Shown: positions 7,651-16,587, counted from the stretch's first letter. The stretch: 64,000 bases of DNA from JAGXQV01 sp964527565 (GCA_964527565.1 CAZGOY010000010.1:21830-85829), one strand, 5' to 3'. Program-made: numbers and translations. The notes: generated from the sequence alone by a model not told the origin.

Positions 7651-9444
7651 TTAGGCTGCCAGTGCTTGTGCCGAATTGCAGGTGCGCCGGGCAAGCAGCA
7701 GTTCGCGTACGCTTTTCAGCAAATCTTCGCGGCGGTACGCGCCTTTTTGCAATACTTGATCGACATGACCGCTCAGGCGGCGCCGGTCATCGTCGTTCAG
7801 ATCCTTGGCGGTAACTACCAGGATCGGAATGGCGCGCCATTGTTCGTGCTTTTCCATTTCGGCGACGAACTGAAAACCGTCCATTTCCGGCATCATCAGG
7901 TCAAGCAGAATCAATTCCGGCGGGTTGCTGGCTACCTGCGCCAGCCCGGCGCGTCCGTTTTCCGCCAGGGTGACAAACCAGCCTTCCTTTTCCAGCATGC
8001 GTTGCGTCACATCGCGCGTCGGCGCATCGTCTTCCACCAACAGCACGCGCTTGTCGGCGTTTCCGGGATGGTAGCGTTCGAGCACGCTCTTCAGGCGTTC
8101 CTTGCTGAGCGGCTTGACCAGGTAATCGGCGGCACCCAGCGCATAGCCCATGCTTTTGTCGTCTACGATGGTCAGCATGATCACCGGGATGTCCGCCAGT
8201 TCGGGATCATTTTTCAGTGCGCCGAGCACCGCCCAGCCATCCATGCTGGGCATGATCACGTCAAGGGTGATGGCACAGGGCTTGAGCTTGCGCGCCAGCG
8301 CCAGACCTTCATCGCCGCTGTTGGCGGTGACGACGTGAAAACCGTCTTCCGTGAGGAAGCGTTGCATCATGTCGCACACCAGCGGGTCGTCGTCGATCAC
8401 CAGCACGGTGCAGCCATCGCTGCCGACCGCGCAGGCAGCAGCGGGCAATGGGGCCACGACAGGGGAGATTTCCACCTTTTTCTCAGTCAGCACGGCAGGC
8501 AGGCGCACGCTGAATAGCGATCCCTGTCCATGATGGCTATGCACCTCGATGGCGCCGCCCATCATTTCGCAAAAACGCTGGGTAATCGTCAGCCCCAACC
8601 CGGTGCCGCCATACTTGCGCGTGGTGGAAACGTCCGCCTGGGTGAAGGCCTGAAACAGGCGCCCCAATTGTTCCTCGGTCATGCCGATACCGCTGTCGGC
8701 GACGGAAAATACCAAAAAGTCACCGTTCTCACCGCATTCGCGGGCCAGCGACAGAGTGATGACGCCGTGTTCCGTGAACTTGCTCGCATTGGACAGCAGA
8801 TTGAACAGCACTTGCCGCACCTTGGTGAGGTCGGAATGCATCTCGCCGATATTTTCCAGCACGCTGATTTCCAGGGTATTGGCGTTTTTCTCGATCAGCG
8901 GGCGGATGGTGGTGCAAACTTCCTCGACCATGTCGGCAACGTCAAAATCCTCCAGATACAGCCCCATCTTGCCAGCTTCTATTTTCGACAGGTCGAGCAC
9001 ATCGTTGATTAGCCCAAGCAGGTGTTTGCCTGCGGCATGGATTTTTTGCAGATCGGCGGAGAAGCTTTCTTCCCCCATGTCTTCGGCCTCTTCCTGCAAC
9101 ATTTCGCTGTAACCGATGATGGCGTTGAGCGGTGTGCGCAATTCATGACTCATGTTGGCGAGGAACACGCTCTTGGAGCGATTGGCCTGCTCGGCGGCTT
9201 CTTGCGCCCGATTGGCTTCGTCGATCATGCGGTGCAATTCGGCATTCAGGCGCTCCAACTCGTGGGTGCGCGCCTCTACGCTTTTCTGCAGGGTGATGTT
9301 GCGCTCAAACAGGGAATAAGCGCCGCCAGTATCGTTGACACTGCGTTCCACGCGCTCCATCAGCACCTTGTTGATCTTGCGCTGCGCCGCCAACTGCTTT
9401 TCCAGCTTGGCGATGTTTTCCTTCATGGCGTCCGCGTGTTCCAT
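7651..9444 (-). CDS. Soluble hybrid histidine kinase with two receiver domains
   Basis: A 597-residue kinase without membrane segments. A coiled coil (about 1-90) leads into HisKA with H100 in FLANMSHELRTPLN, a HATPase domain (about 205-315) with DSGIGM and GGTGLGL, and two receiver domains with acceptors D395 (ITLDVIMPSMDG) and D515 (LILLDLMMPEMDG). No PAS or GAF domain is obvious; the input may come from the FIST-domain protein encoded two bases upstream. It is followed by a single-domain receiver gene. The order suggests a multi-step phospho-relay ending at the HD-GYP protein. Confidence 0.88.
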   Translation of the reverse strand: MEHADAMKENIAKLEKQLAAQRKINKVLMERVERSVNDTGGAYSLFERNITLQKSVEARTHELERLNAELHRMIDEANRAQEAAEQANRSKSVFLANMSHELRTPLNAIIGYSEMLQEEAEDMGEESFSADLQKIHAAGKHLLGLINDVLDLSKIEAGKMGLYLEDFDVADMVEEVCTTIRPLIEKNANTLEISVLENIGEMHSDLTKVRQVLFNLLSNASKFTEHGVITLSLARECGENGDFLVFSVADSGIGMTEEQLGRLFQAFTQADVSTTRKYGGTGLGLTITQRFCEMMGGAIEVHSHHGQGSLFSVRLPAVLTEKKVEISPVVAPLPAAACAVGSDGCTVLVIDDDPLVCDMMQRFLTEDGFHVVTANSGDEGLALARKLKPCAITLDVIMPSMDGWAVLGALKNDPELADIPVIMLTIVDDKSMGYALGAADYLVKPLSKERLKSVLERYHPGNADKRVLLVEDDAPTRDVTQRMLEKEGWFVTLAENGRAGLAQVASNPPELILLDLMMPEMDGFQFVAEMEKHEQWRAIPILVVTAKDLNDDDRRRLSGHVDQVLQKGAYRREDLLKSVRELLLARRTCNSAQALAA

Positions 9445-9446
9445 GC

Positions 9447-10580
9447 TCAGCTCCCCAGGGCGATGCCGGTCAGGGTCTGGTTGACGTGGATGCCGTTGTA
9501 TTGCTCGCCGTAAGTGCTGAAGCCGATGAATTCGCTCCCCTTCAGAATATCGCGCGCTTCTTCAACCAAGTTCTTCTGCTGCAATTCCAGGCGGCGCAGA
9601 ATACAGTCGCAGCCCAGCACCAGCTTGACGTTGGGGATGTCCTCATGGATTTTTTCCAGGCGCTGGCGCAAATTTTCCAGCAAGGCCGTGCCCTTGGCCA
9701 CGGTGAGCACCAGGCCGTTGTCGATGGCGCAGTAAAAAGTGAGACTGCCGTCCGGGTTCGCCTTCTGGATCGAGCGCACGTAATACTCGCCGTCGATTTT
9801 CAGCATCACCGGGTAGGCGGCGAAGACCTGCGGCGTCAATTCCTTGACTTCCAGGCCGACTGCCTCGGCGTATTCCTGGGCGGCAGGGCCACCGTTGATT
9901 TCCTTGACCATGCGCGTGACGCAATCGCTCTCGGTAATCACCAGGCGGGTTTCGGTAGGCTCGAAATGCTGGGTCTGGAAAGTCTCGAACGGCAGCGTGG
10001 TCTCGAACAGGGTGAATACTGCGGCGTTGTCCATGAACTTGCCGTCCCAGTAAACATGCGCCTTGTGGAAATTGAGGTCATCTCCCGCCGAGCCGCCGAT
10101 GATGGGGACATTGCCCAACTGGTTGTAGAGCGAGGCGACCACCTGCTCTTCCAGCATGGACAAACCATCCACCAGCAGCAGGCCGAACATTTTTGCGGCA
10201 TCGAACTCGCCGGCAAGGGTGAAATCGCGGCGCAGCCCCTGTGCGAGTTTCTCCGCACCGTCCAAACCAAACTTGTCGAGCGGGTAAATCAGGCGGGGAT
10301 GCACCTTCAATTCGCCGGAACTCAGGCTTACGCCAACCAAGCCATCCTGCAGGTAGCCGGATTCGGCGGTAATTTCTCCGGCAGTGGTACAGCCGATCAG
10401 CGGACAGTCGAAGTGTTCCTTGAGCGCGGCGCCCAGAGCGTCCAGGTCGTAGCGGGATGAACAGAAAAAAATCACGGCTGCGGTGTCCGGCTGCCGGATT
10501 TTCCCAGCCAGCTCGCTGACGGCTTGGCGCGCATCGGCGGCGCCGGATGCCCCTTTCTTCACGCGCAATCGATCCTGCAT
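9447..10580 (-). CDS. FIST-domain sensory protein
   Basis: About 377 residues covering the FIST N domain (VIFFCSSRYDLDAL, PLIGCTTAGEI, GLLLVDGLSM) and the FIST C domain (VKELTPQVFAAYPVML, LVLGCDCILRRL, GFSTYGEQYNGIHVNQT). FIST proteins bind small molecules, possibly amino acids, and feed signals to kinases or cyclases. There is no signal peptide, so the ligand is cytoplasmic. I chose the ATG at 10580 because GGGGAG precedes it at good spacing. It is the first gene of the signalling operon, with two bases to the hybrid kinase, which itself has no sensor domain; the two probably form one sensing unit. Confidence 0.88.
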   Translation of the reverse strand: MQDRLRVKKGASGAADARQAVSELAGKIRQPDTAAVIFFCSSRYDLDALGAALKEHFDCPLIGCTTAGEITAESGYLQDGLVGVSLSSGELKVHPRLIYPLDKFGLDGAEKLAQGLRRDFTLAGEFDAAKMFGLLLVDGLSMLEEQVVASLYNQLGNVPIIGGSAGDDLNFHKAHVYWDGKFMDNAAVFTLFETTLPFETFQTQHFEPTETRLVITESDCVTRMVKEINGGPAAQEYAEAVGLEVKELTPQVFAAYPVMLKIDGEYYVRSIQKANPDGSLTFYCAIDNGLVLTVAKGTALLENLRQRLEKIHEDIPNVKLVLGCDCILRRLELQQKNLVEEARDILKGSEFIGFSTYGEQYNGIHVNQTLTGIALGS

Positions 10581-10771
10581 GTTGCTTCTCCCCATTTACG
10601 GATTTGTCGTTATTGCAGCGCCCCCTTTTTTCTTCTGGCAAAGGTTGATATTTGTCGCGCCACAGAATTTATTGGCCGAATGATATTGGCATAACAACGG
10701 GGAGGCCATCGGGGTTGCCCCTATTTTCTACTGGGGCAAATCCTTGTTGCGGCGCCAGAGCGAAAAGCCAT

Positions 10772-10809
10772 AAAAAAAGCCCCGGGCCTGAGGCTTGCGG
10801 GGCTTTTTT
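10772..10809 (-). terminator. Rho-independent terminator of rpmB-rpmG
   Basis: GCCCCG (10779-10784) pairs with CGGGGC (10798-10803) around a loop that can itself pair GCCT with AGGC. Runs of A and T on either side make it usable from both directions. It lies 22 bases after the rpmG stop and separates it from the signalling operon. Confidence 0.85.
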
Positions 10810-10830
10810 GCCTTGCGGCGGGGAAACGGC

Positions 10831-10986
10831 TTACTTCAGCTTGGTTTCCTTGTAATCGACATGCTTGCGCGCGACCGGATCATATTTCTTGATCAGCATC
10901 TTTTCCGGCATGGTGCGCTTGTTCTTGGTGGTGGTATAGAAATGGCCGGTGCCGGCGGTGGATTCCAGTTTGATCTTTTCACGCAT
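10831..10986 (-). CDS. rpmG: 50S ribosomal protein L33
   Basis: A 51-residue basic protein reading MREKIKLESTAGTGHFYTTT then KNKR and ending VDYKETKLK, the standard bacterial L33. This is the cysteine-free form, so it does not bind zinc. It is a component of the large ribosomal subunit near the E site. It follows rpmB by 15 bases, the conserved rpmB-rpmG order, and is followed by a strong terminator. Confidence 0.96.
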   Translation of the reverse strand: MREKIKLESTAGTGHFYTTTKNKRTMPEKMLIKKYDPVARKHVDYKETKLK

Positions 10987-11001
10987 GATGACGGTCCTCG
11001 A

Positions 11002-11238
11002 TTAAATCTTTTCGCCGCGGGCGCGCAGATCGGCCAGCACGACATCAATACCATTCTTGTCGATGGTGCGTAGCGCCGCATTGGACAGGCGCATGCTCAC
11101 CCAGCGGTTTTCGCTCTCCACCCAGAAACGGCGGTTCTGCAAATTGGGCAGGAAACGGCGCTTGGTCCTGTTGTTAGCGTGGGAAACATTGTTCCCGCTC
11201 ATCGGCTTCTTGCCGGTGACTATACATACGCGAGCCAT
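11002..11238 (-). CDS. rpmB: 50S ribosomal protein L28
   Basis: A 78-residue basic ribosomal protein beginning MARVCIVTGKKPMSGNNVSH and containing NRTKRRFLPNLQNRRFW, the standard L28 pattern. One cysteine remains near the N terminus but there is no zinc ribbon. It is the first gene of the rpmB-rpmG pair and part of the large ribosomal subunit. The 273 bases upstream (11239-11511) contain its promoter presumably, but I see no clear gene or repeat in them. Confidence 0.96.
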   Translation of the reverse strand: MARVCIVTGKKPMSGNNVSHANNRTKRRFLPNLQNRRFWVESENRWVSMRLSNAALRTIDKNGIDVVLADLRARGEKI

Positions 11239-11511
11239 GAAAATTACTCCAGAGGAATTTCTAAAAACGCGATTTATACCATATTTCGATGCCGGAACTC
11301 AAGCTGAATTTTGGCTTGGGGGACTTCCCGCTGAAGCCACAACACGCTGTGACGTTACTCATTGAGACGGCATTTCCCCCTCTGCTCGTTGAAGATGCTG
11401 TTCCCCATACGCAGCGAAGGGCGCGGCGAGGTCACCGAGCTCTTCGCCTTGCGCCATCGGTAGGCGGGATAGGCTTGCCCCTCGTTGTAGCCCTTCTGGA
11501 TGTGGCGTCAA

Positions 11512-11790
11512 TCAGACCCCGAAAATGTCCGAATGGGTACCCGTATGGATGAGCCAGAGGTTTGCATCGTCGGCTTTGTAGAGCAGCAGCCAGTCCGGCT
11601 CAATATGCAAATCGCGGTAGTTTTTCCAGTCGCCCTTTAGAGGGTGGTCTTTAAGTTCGCGCGGCAACGCCTGGCATGTTGCCAGCAGATCAATGACCGC
11701 GCGCAGCTTCGCCATATCCTTGCCGCGCCGTTTTGCAAGCGTCACGGCCTTGTCGAATTTGCGGGTGGAATGAAGCGTGCGCGGACTCAT
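11512..11790 (-). CDS. yafQ: YafQ-family ribosome-dependent mRNA interferase toxin
   Basis: A 92-residue RelE-superfamily toxin. The residues known to form the YafQ active site are all present: H in DHPLKGDW, H, D and W in DLHIEPDWLLLY, and the C-terminal H in HTGTHSDIFG. It should cut mRNA in the ribosomal A site when released from its antitoxin. Its start overlaps the stop of the antitoxin gene by one base (11790). Length is normal for the family. No sign of decay, so the module is probably functional. Confidence 0.9.
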   Translation of the reverse strand: MSPRTLHSTRKFDKAVTLAKRRGKDMAKLRAVIDLLATCQALPRELKDHPLKGDWKNYRDLHIEPDWLLLYKADDANLWLIHTGTHSDIFGV

Positions 11791-12029
11791 CAGATGCCCA
11801 GCGTGCGGTACAAGTCGGCGGCGCTGGCGTGGGTCGTAACATCCCCCTGCTCGACGGCTTCAATCGCCGCGATTGTCTCCGCGTTCGGCATTTCCTGGCG
11901 GGCAATGTATGACCGCATCAGGTCGCGCACGATCTGTGCAGCCGGACGATGGAGGGTTGCCGCCACCGCCATGAATTGGTCGCGTAACTCCGGCTCCATC
12001 TTGATGGACATTTGCACTTCCTTGGACAT
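11790..12029 (-). CDS. dinJ: DinJ/RelB-type antitoxin
   Basis: A 79-residue protein with an N-terminal ribbon-helix-helix (QMSIKMEPELRDQFMAVA then RPAAQIVRDLMRSYIARQ) and a C-terminal tail that should wrap the toxin. It is the first gene of the pair with yafQ. An 8-5-8 perfect palindrome 61 bases upstream is the likely operator for autorepression. The name follows the E. coli dinJ-yafQ arrangement; RelB-family assignment is the safer statement. Confidence 0.83.
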   Translation of the reverse strand: MSKEVQMSIKMEPELRDQFMAVAATLHRPAAQIVRDLMRSYIARQEMPNAETIAAIEAVEQGDVTTHASAADLYRTLGI

Positions 12030-12090
12030 GGCTGTTTTCCTTTTTGGGTGGGATTAGTGGCAATCTAATGAATGCATTTCGCCATGTCAA

Positions 12091-12111
12091 CAGGTATCCA
12101 ATAGATACCTG
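12091..12111. promoter_or_regulatory. Palindromic operator upstream of dinJ-yafQ
   Basis: CAGGTATC and GATACCTG are perfect inverted repeats separated by five bases. The site lies 61 bases before the dinJ start, in an otherwise AT-richer stretch, where ribbon-helix-helix antitoxins normally bind to shut down their own operon. Function is inferred from position and symmetry. Confidence 0.6.
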
Positions 12112-12247
12112 TCGTACAATAAAGAACCTCCTCAGGCAACGCGACGCGTGCCCCCAAGTATGATAAATAATCAAGACCTAACTCAATGAGAGCTTTGGCA
12201 CAAACGGTGCTGCCGTTCAAGCTCGAAGCGATGAATTTACGCCGAAT

Positions 12248-12922
12248 TCACAACAAGCCGCGTTCCGCGAACGACAGCATGCCGCCACCGGCCACCACGA
12301 AATGATCGAGAACCCGCACATCAACCAGAGCCAGCGCGTCTTTCAGCGCCAGGGTCAGCGCTTCGTCCGAGCGGCTGGGTTCGGCCACGCCGGACGGATG
12401 ATTATGGGCGAAAATAATGGCGGCGGCATTGTGGTGCAGGGCGCGTTTGACGATCTCGCGCGGGTAGACGCTGGTCTGGGTGAGCGTGCCGCGAAACAGC
12501 GGCTCGCTGGCGATAACGCGGTTCTGCGCGTCGAGAAACAGGCCCAGGAACACTTCGTGCGGCAGGGCGGCCAGTTGCAGGCGCAGATAATCGCGCACCG
12601 CCTGCGGCGAGGAAAGCGCATCGCGCGCGGCAATTTCCTCGCCCAGCGCCCGTTTGGACATTTCCAGCACCGCCTGCAACTGGGCGAATTTCGCCGGGCC
12701 CATGCCGGGCATCCCACAAAATGCCACTTCCGAAGCCGCGAACAATCCGTTCAGGCTACCAAAATGGCGGATCAGTTCACGCGCCAGATCGACCGCGCTT
12801 TTTCCGGGAATGCCGGTGCGCAGGAAGATCGCCAGCAATTCGGCATCGGAAAGCGCCGCCGCCCCCTGCTTGAGCAGGCGCTCGCGCGGCCTTTCGTCGG
12901 AGGGCCAGTCGGTAATCGCCAT
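12248..12922 (-). CDS. radC: RadC/YsxA family JAMM-domain protein
   Basis: A 224-residue protein with an N-terminal helix-hairpin-helix region (LSDAELLAIFLRTGIPG, AFCGMPGMGPAKFAQ) and a C-terminal MPN+ (JAMM) domain with the metal-binding motif AHNHPSG followed by SRSDEALT. Once linked to DNA repair, RadC homologues have no settled biochemical role; the JAMM motif implies a zinc hydrolase. It is divergent from coaBC with 30 bases between start codons, so the two share one promoter region. Confidence 0.92.
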   Translation of the reverse strand: MAITDWPSDERPRERLLKQGAAALSDAELLAIFLRTGIPGKSAVDLARELIRHFGSLNGLFAASEVAFCGMPGMGPAKFAQLQAVLEMSKRALGEEIAARDALSSPQAVRDYLRLQLAALPHEVFLGLFLDAQNRVIASEPLFRGTLTQTSVYPREIVKRALHHNAAAIIFAHNHPSGVAEPSRSDEALTLALKDALALVDVRVLDHFVVAGGGMLSFAERGLL

Positions 12923-12952
12923 GCCGCATCCTTTCCATTAGAATGGCCCATT

Positions 12953-14149
12953 ATGTCTGAATTTCACACAAAACGCCTGTTGCTCGGCGTCACCGGGGGG
13001 ATTGCCGCCTACAAGGCGGCGGAGCTGGTTCGCCTGTTGAAACAGCAAGGTATCGAAGTGCAGGTGGCGATGACCGCCGCCGCCTGCCGTTTCGTCACCC
13101 CCGCCACCTTTCAGGCGCTGTCCGGCAACCCCGTTTATACGGATTTATGGGACGAACGCGCCGCCGCCGGCATGGCGCACATCGCCCTGACGCGCGGTTT
13201 CGACGCCGCCCTGATCGCCCCGGCGAGCGCCGATTTTCTCGCCAAGCTGGCGCACGGGTTGGCCGACGACCTGCTCTCCACGCTGTGCCTGGCGCGCGCC
13301 TGCCCGCTGCTGGTGGCACCGGCGATGAACCGCGAGATGTGGGAAAATCCCGCCACCCGGCGCAACGCAGCCCGCCTGCAACAGGACGGCGTGCTGCTGC
13401 TCGGCCCGGACAGCGGCGCGCAAGCCTGCGGCGAAACCGGCATGGGGCGCATGCTGGAACCCGCTGGACTGGTGGCCGCGCTGGAAGCGCTGTGGCAACC
13501 CAAGGTGTTGCAGGGCAAAAAGGTGCTGATTACCGCCGGGCCGACATTCGAGGCCATCGACCCGGTGCGCGGCATCACCAATGCCAGTTCGGGAAAGATG
13601 GGTTATGCCGTGGCACAAGCCGCGCTGGAAGCGGGTGCCGAGGTGGTGCTGGTTTCCGGTCCAACCGCTCTGCTTCCCCCGGCCGCAGCACGGACAATCA
13701 AAGTCGTTGGCGCCCAGGAAATGCTCAACGCAGTGCTACGCGAAACGGCGGACTGCGACATCTTCATCGCCGTGGCTGCGGTGGCGGATTACCGGATGAC
13801 CAACCCGAGCGCACACAAGATCAAGAAGGACGGCAAGACCCTGACCCTCAAACTGACGCAAAACCCGGATATCCTGGCAAGCGTGGCGAGTCTGCCCGCC
13901 GCGCCTTTCTGCATCGGCTTCGCGGCGGAAAGTGAAAGTCTGTTCGAGAACGCCGAAGCCAAGCGCAAGCGCAAGAAGCTGCCGCTACTCGCCGCCAACC
14001 TGGCGCAGGAAGCCATCGGCAGCGAAGACAACACCCTCACCCTGTTCGACGACGCAGGCATGCACCCCCTGCCGCGCGCCCCGAAAATCGTGCTGGCGCG
14101 GCAACTGATCGGACATGCCGCCAAACTGTATGGAGAATGGAAATCATGA
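12953..14149 (+). CDS. coaBC: Bifunctional phosphopantothenoylcysteine decarboxylase / phosphopantothenate-cysteine ligase
   Basis: A 398-residue bifunctional enzyme catalysing two steps of coenzyme A synthesis. The N-terminal CoaC flavoprotein half shows LLLGVTGGIAAYKAAEL, PAMNREMWENPAT and the ACGETGMGRM active-site loop. The C-terminal CoaB half (from about residue 188) shows GPTFEAIDPVRGITNASSGK, ALEAGAEVVLVSGPT and the lysine stretch KIKKDGKTL. The start at 12953 was chosen because the protein begins there with the canonical flavin fold. It overlaps dut by four bases, a common bacterial pairing. Confidence 0.95.
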   Translation: MSEFHTKRLLLGVTGGIAAYKAAELVRLLKQQGIEVQVAMTAAACRFVTPATFQALSGNPVYTDLWDERAAAGMAHIALTRGFDAALIAPASADFLAKLAHGLADDLLSTLCLARACPLLVAPAMNREMWENPATRRNAARLQQDGVLLLGPDSGAQACGETGMGRMLEPAGLVAALEALWQPKVLQGKKVLITAGPTFEAIDPVRGITNASSGKMGYAVAQAALEAGAEVVLVSGPTALLPPAAARTIKVVGAQEMLNAVLRETADCDIFIAVAAVADYRMTNPSAHKIKKDGKTLTLKLTQNPDILASVASLPAAPFCIGFAAESESLFENAEAKRKRKKLPLLAANLAQEAIGSEDNTLTLFDDAGMHPLPRAPKIVLARQLIGHAAKLYGEWKS

Positions 14150-14595
14150 AAAAAATCGACATCAAGATTCTCGACGAGCGCCTCAAGCAGCACCCGCCCT
14201 GCTACGCCACGCCGGGTGCTGCCGGGCTCGACCTGCGCGCCTGCATCGAGCACGTGCTGACACTCCATCCCGGTCAGACGGAACTGATTCCCACCGGCGT
14301 CGCCATTCACCTGGAAGACCCCAAGCTTGCGGCAATGATCCTGCCGCGCTCCGGCCTGGGACACAAGCACGGCATCGTGCTCGGCAACCTGGTCGGCCTG
14401 ATCGACTCGGACTATCAGGGACAGATTTTCGTCTCGTGCTGGAACCGCGGGCAGACCTCCTTCCTGCTCAACCCGATGGAGCGCATCGCGCAACTGGTGG
14501 TGGTGCCGGTGATGCAGGTGGGATTCAACGTGGTCGATGAGTTCGTCGAAAGCGCGCGCGGCCATGGCGGCTTCGGCAGCACGGGGAAACATTGA
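14146..14595 (+). CDS. dut: Deoxyuridine 5'-triphosphate nucleotidohydrolase
   Basis: A 149-residue trimeric dUTPase that converts dUTP to dUMP, keeping uracil out of DNA and feeding dTMP synthesis. All five motifs are visible: PGAAGLDLRA, PRSGLGHKHGI, GNLVGLIDSDYQG, ERIAQLVVVPV and the C-terminal RGHGGFGSTG. The start at 14146 has GGAG upstream at proper distance; an in-frame ATG nine bases earlier is too close to it. It overlaps coaBC by four bases. Confidence 0.95.
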   Translation: MKKIDIKILDERLKQHPPCYATPGAAGLDLRACIEHVLTLHPGQTELIPTGVAIHLEDPKLAAMILPRSGLGHKHGIVLGNLVGLIDSDYQGQIFVSCWNRGQTSFLLNPMERIAQLVVVPVMQVGFNVVDEFVESARGHGGFGSTGKH

Positions 14596-14712
14596 GAATC
14601 TAGATGTCCCGAAAAATAAGACTCAACAATGAAATGCGGGTCTTGAAACGCTATTTTATAGAAGTGTCCTTATTAAGGGTTCCTTAAATTTAGATGTGAG
14701 AAGCTTCGAACC

Positions 14713-16008
14713 ATGCTGACACTGCCGGATATGACCTCTGCCTCTCTGCTGCTCTGGATCGTATTGGGGATCACGCTGCAATTGGCCCTGTGGCTTTCCA
14801 TCAGCTTCTGGCGGCATTGGAGTGAGTATCAGGCACTGCGCACAGGCGTGCTGAGGAATGAGGGGGTGATCGTTCCCAATACAGAAACGTTGTCTTCATC
14901 ATCCGAACCGGCATCTGTAGCGACGTGGAGTGGTTTCAGGAACTTCCGAGTCGATCGCAAGGAAATCGAGGACGGCGCCCAATCCATCTGCTCGTTTTAT
15001 CTTGTACCGGAAGACAAGCAGCCACTTCCGGCATTCCAACCGGGTCAATTTCTGACATTCCGTCTCGACGTACCCGCGCCCGAAGGCAAGACAGAGCAGA
15101 TTACCCGCTGCTACTCCTTGTCCGATGCCCCGCGCGCGGGGTTTTACCGCGTCTCCATCAAGCGCGTACCGGCACCTACAGGCAGTGCTTATCCCCCGGG
15201 CCGCTCGTCGAATTACTTTCATGATCACGTCCATGTCGGCGACCTACTGCAAGTCCGTGCACCTGGTGGTCACTTCCATATTGATCGCAGTGATGCACCG
15301 GTCGTCTTGATTGGTGGTGGCATAGGGATTACCCCTGTGCTTTCCATGCTCAACTGGTGCGTGGCCGAGCAGCCCGGCCGGGAAGTTTGGCTCTATTACG
15401 GCGTTCGCAACAGTAGCGAACCAATCAAGCGATCCCATCTCGAAGCGCTTGCCGCGACCTACCCGAACTTCCATCTGCGTCTGTGTTTCAGCGATCCCTT
15501 GCCGGGTGATCAAGTTGGACGTGATTATCATCATCAAGGGCGCGTGGATGTCGTGTTATTCAGGACGGAACTTCCCCTCAAGCCTTACCACTTCTACATC
15601 TGCGGTCCGACACCGATGATGGAAAGTCTCGTTTTAGGCCTGGAAGGCTGGGGCGTGCCGGAGAGCCACATCCACTACGAAGCCTTTGGCCCTGCATCGA
15701 TCAAGCGTTCGGCAAACACAACAGCCGTTGAATCTGCGGCGGCAATACAAAGCGACATCGTTGTCACATTTGCCAAATCCGGCAAACAGATTCCCTGGCA
15801 GCCGGGCATGGGGAACTTGTTGGATTTTGCCGAGGCCAATGGGGTAAAGGTTGAGTTCAGTTGCCGGGCGGGAAGTTGTGGATGCTGCCAAACGACAATC
15901 AAAACAGGAGAAGTTGCTTACGGTCATGCACCAGACTTCGATCCCGAACCGGGTAGCTGCCTGCTCTGTAGCTGCACCCCGAAGACCAGCGTGACTCTGG
16001 AGGCCTAG
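14713..16008 (+). CDS. Membrane-anchored FAD/NAD(P)-binding reductase with C-terminal 2Fe-2S domain
   Basis: A 431-residue electron-transfer protein. One N-terminal membrane helix (about 12-32) is followed by a ferredoxin-NADP reductase module: FAD-binding RCYSLSDAPRAGFYRVS, NAD-binding VVLIGGGIGITPVLSML and YICGPTPMMESL. The C-terminal plant-type ferredoxin domain has the cysteine pattern FSCRAGSCGCC then SCLLCSC. It should pass electrons from NAD(P)H through FAD and 2Fe-2S to a partner. The next two genes, touching or overlapping, encode a membrane b-type protein and an octaheme cytochrome c, suggesting a chain from cytoplasm to periplasm. G+C looks lower here than in the flanks. Partner and substrate are inferred. 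Confidence 0.82.
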   Translation: MLTLPDMTSASLLLWIVLGITLQLALWLSISFWRHWSEYQALRTGVLRNEGVIVPNTETLSSSSEPASVATWSGFRNFRVDRKEIEDGAQSICSFYLVPEDKQPLPAFQPGQFLTFRLDVPAPEGKTEQITRCYSLSDAPRAGFYRVSIKRVPAPTGSAYPPGRSSNYFHDHVHVGDLLQVRAPGGHFHIDRSDAPVVLIGGGIGITPVLSMLNWCVAEQPGREVWLYYGVRNSSEPIKRSHLEALAATYPNFHLRLCFSDPLPGDQVGRDYHHQGRVDVVLFRTELPLKPYHFYICGPTPMMESLVLGLEGWGVPESHIHYEAFGPASIKRSANTTAVESAAAIQSDIVVTFAKSGKQIPWQPGMGNLLDFAEANGVKVEFSCRAGSCGCCQTTIKTGEVAYGHAPDFDPEPGSCLLCSCTPKTSVTLEA

Positions 16009-16587
16009 ATGACCAATAACCTCTGGCGCAAGCACATCCTTCCCTTTACGCTGCTGGTAGGTCTGCTTGGTGTGGCTACCCTTGTCGGGGACTATTTGCT
16101 GCACCGCTACAATCTGGTTTGGATCGGGCGCTACCTGGGCATTCCGGGTACCTTGCTCATCATTGGCTCCCTGATCTATTCGTTGCGCAAGCGCAAGATG
16201 ATCACATCGGGCAACATGAAATCCTGGCTCAGCATGCACGAAGTCGGTACCTGGCTGGGTTCCCTGATGGTCTTGTTACATGCCGGCATTCATTTCAACG
16301 CCATCCTGCCCTGGTTGGCCACGGTTGCAATGGGCGTGAATGTCATCAGCGGCATGGTGGGCAAACTACTTCTTGGCCGTTCGCGTGAGTATGTCCTTGG
16401 GCAGCGTGACCACTACCAATTAAGGGGGATGTCCAAAGAGGACATCGAGCGAGCAGTGTTCTGGGATGCGGTCACCCTAGATGCCATGACCAAGTGGCGC
16501 AAAGTCCATATCCCAATCTTCATCGTCTTTGCCGTCCTGGCACTAGGTCACATCATCAGCATCTTTTTGTTCTGGGGCTGGGTATGA
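16009..16587 (+). CDS. Membrane protein, probable b-type cytochrome
   Basis: A 192-residue inner-membrane protein with about five hydrophobic helices. Histidines sit inside or beside helices, in WLSMHEVGTWLG, VLLHAGIHFNAIL and KVHIPIFIVFAVLALGHI, consistent with bis-His heme b ligation as in ferric-reductase-like or DUF4405-type cytochromes. It starts directly after the reductase stop and overlaps the octaheme cytochrome by four bases. Its likely job is to carry electrons across the membrane between the two neighbours. No catalytic motif is recognisable, so the heme assignment is an inference from histidine placement. Confidence 0.6.
   Translation: MTNNLWRKHILPFTLLVGLLGVATLVGDYLLHRYNLVWIGRYLGIPGTLLIIGSLIYSLRKRKMITSGNMKSWLSMHEVGTWLGSLMVLLHAGIHFNAILPWLATVAMGVNVISGMVGKLLLGRSREYVLGQRDHYQLRGMSKEDIERAVFWDAVTLDAMTKWRKVHIPIFIVFAVLALGHIISIFLFWGWV

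Noticed and set aside
11239..11511. Short forward frames between rpmB and yafQ
   Set aside because: No ribosome site, no family match and inconsistent codon pattern; treated as non-coding upstream sequence.
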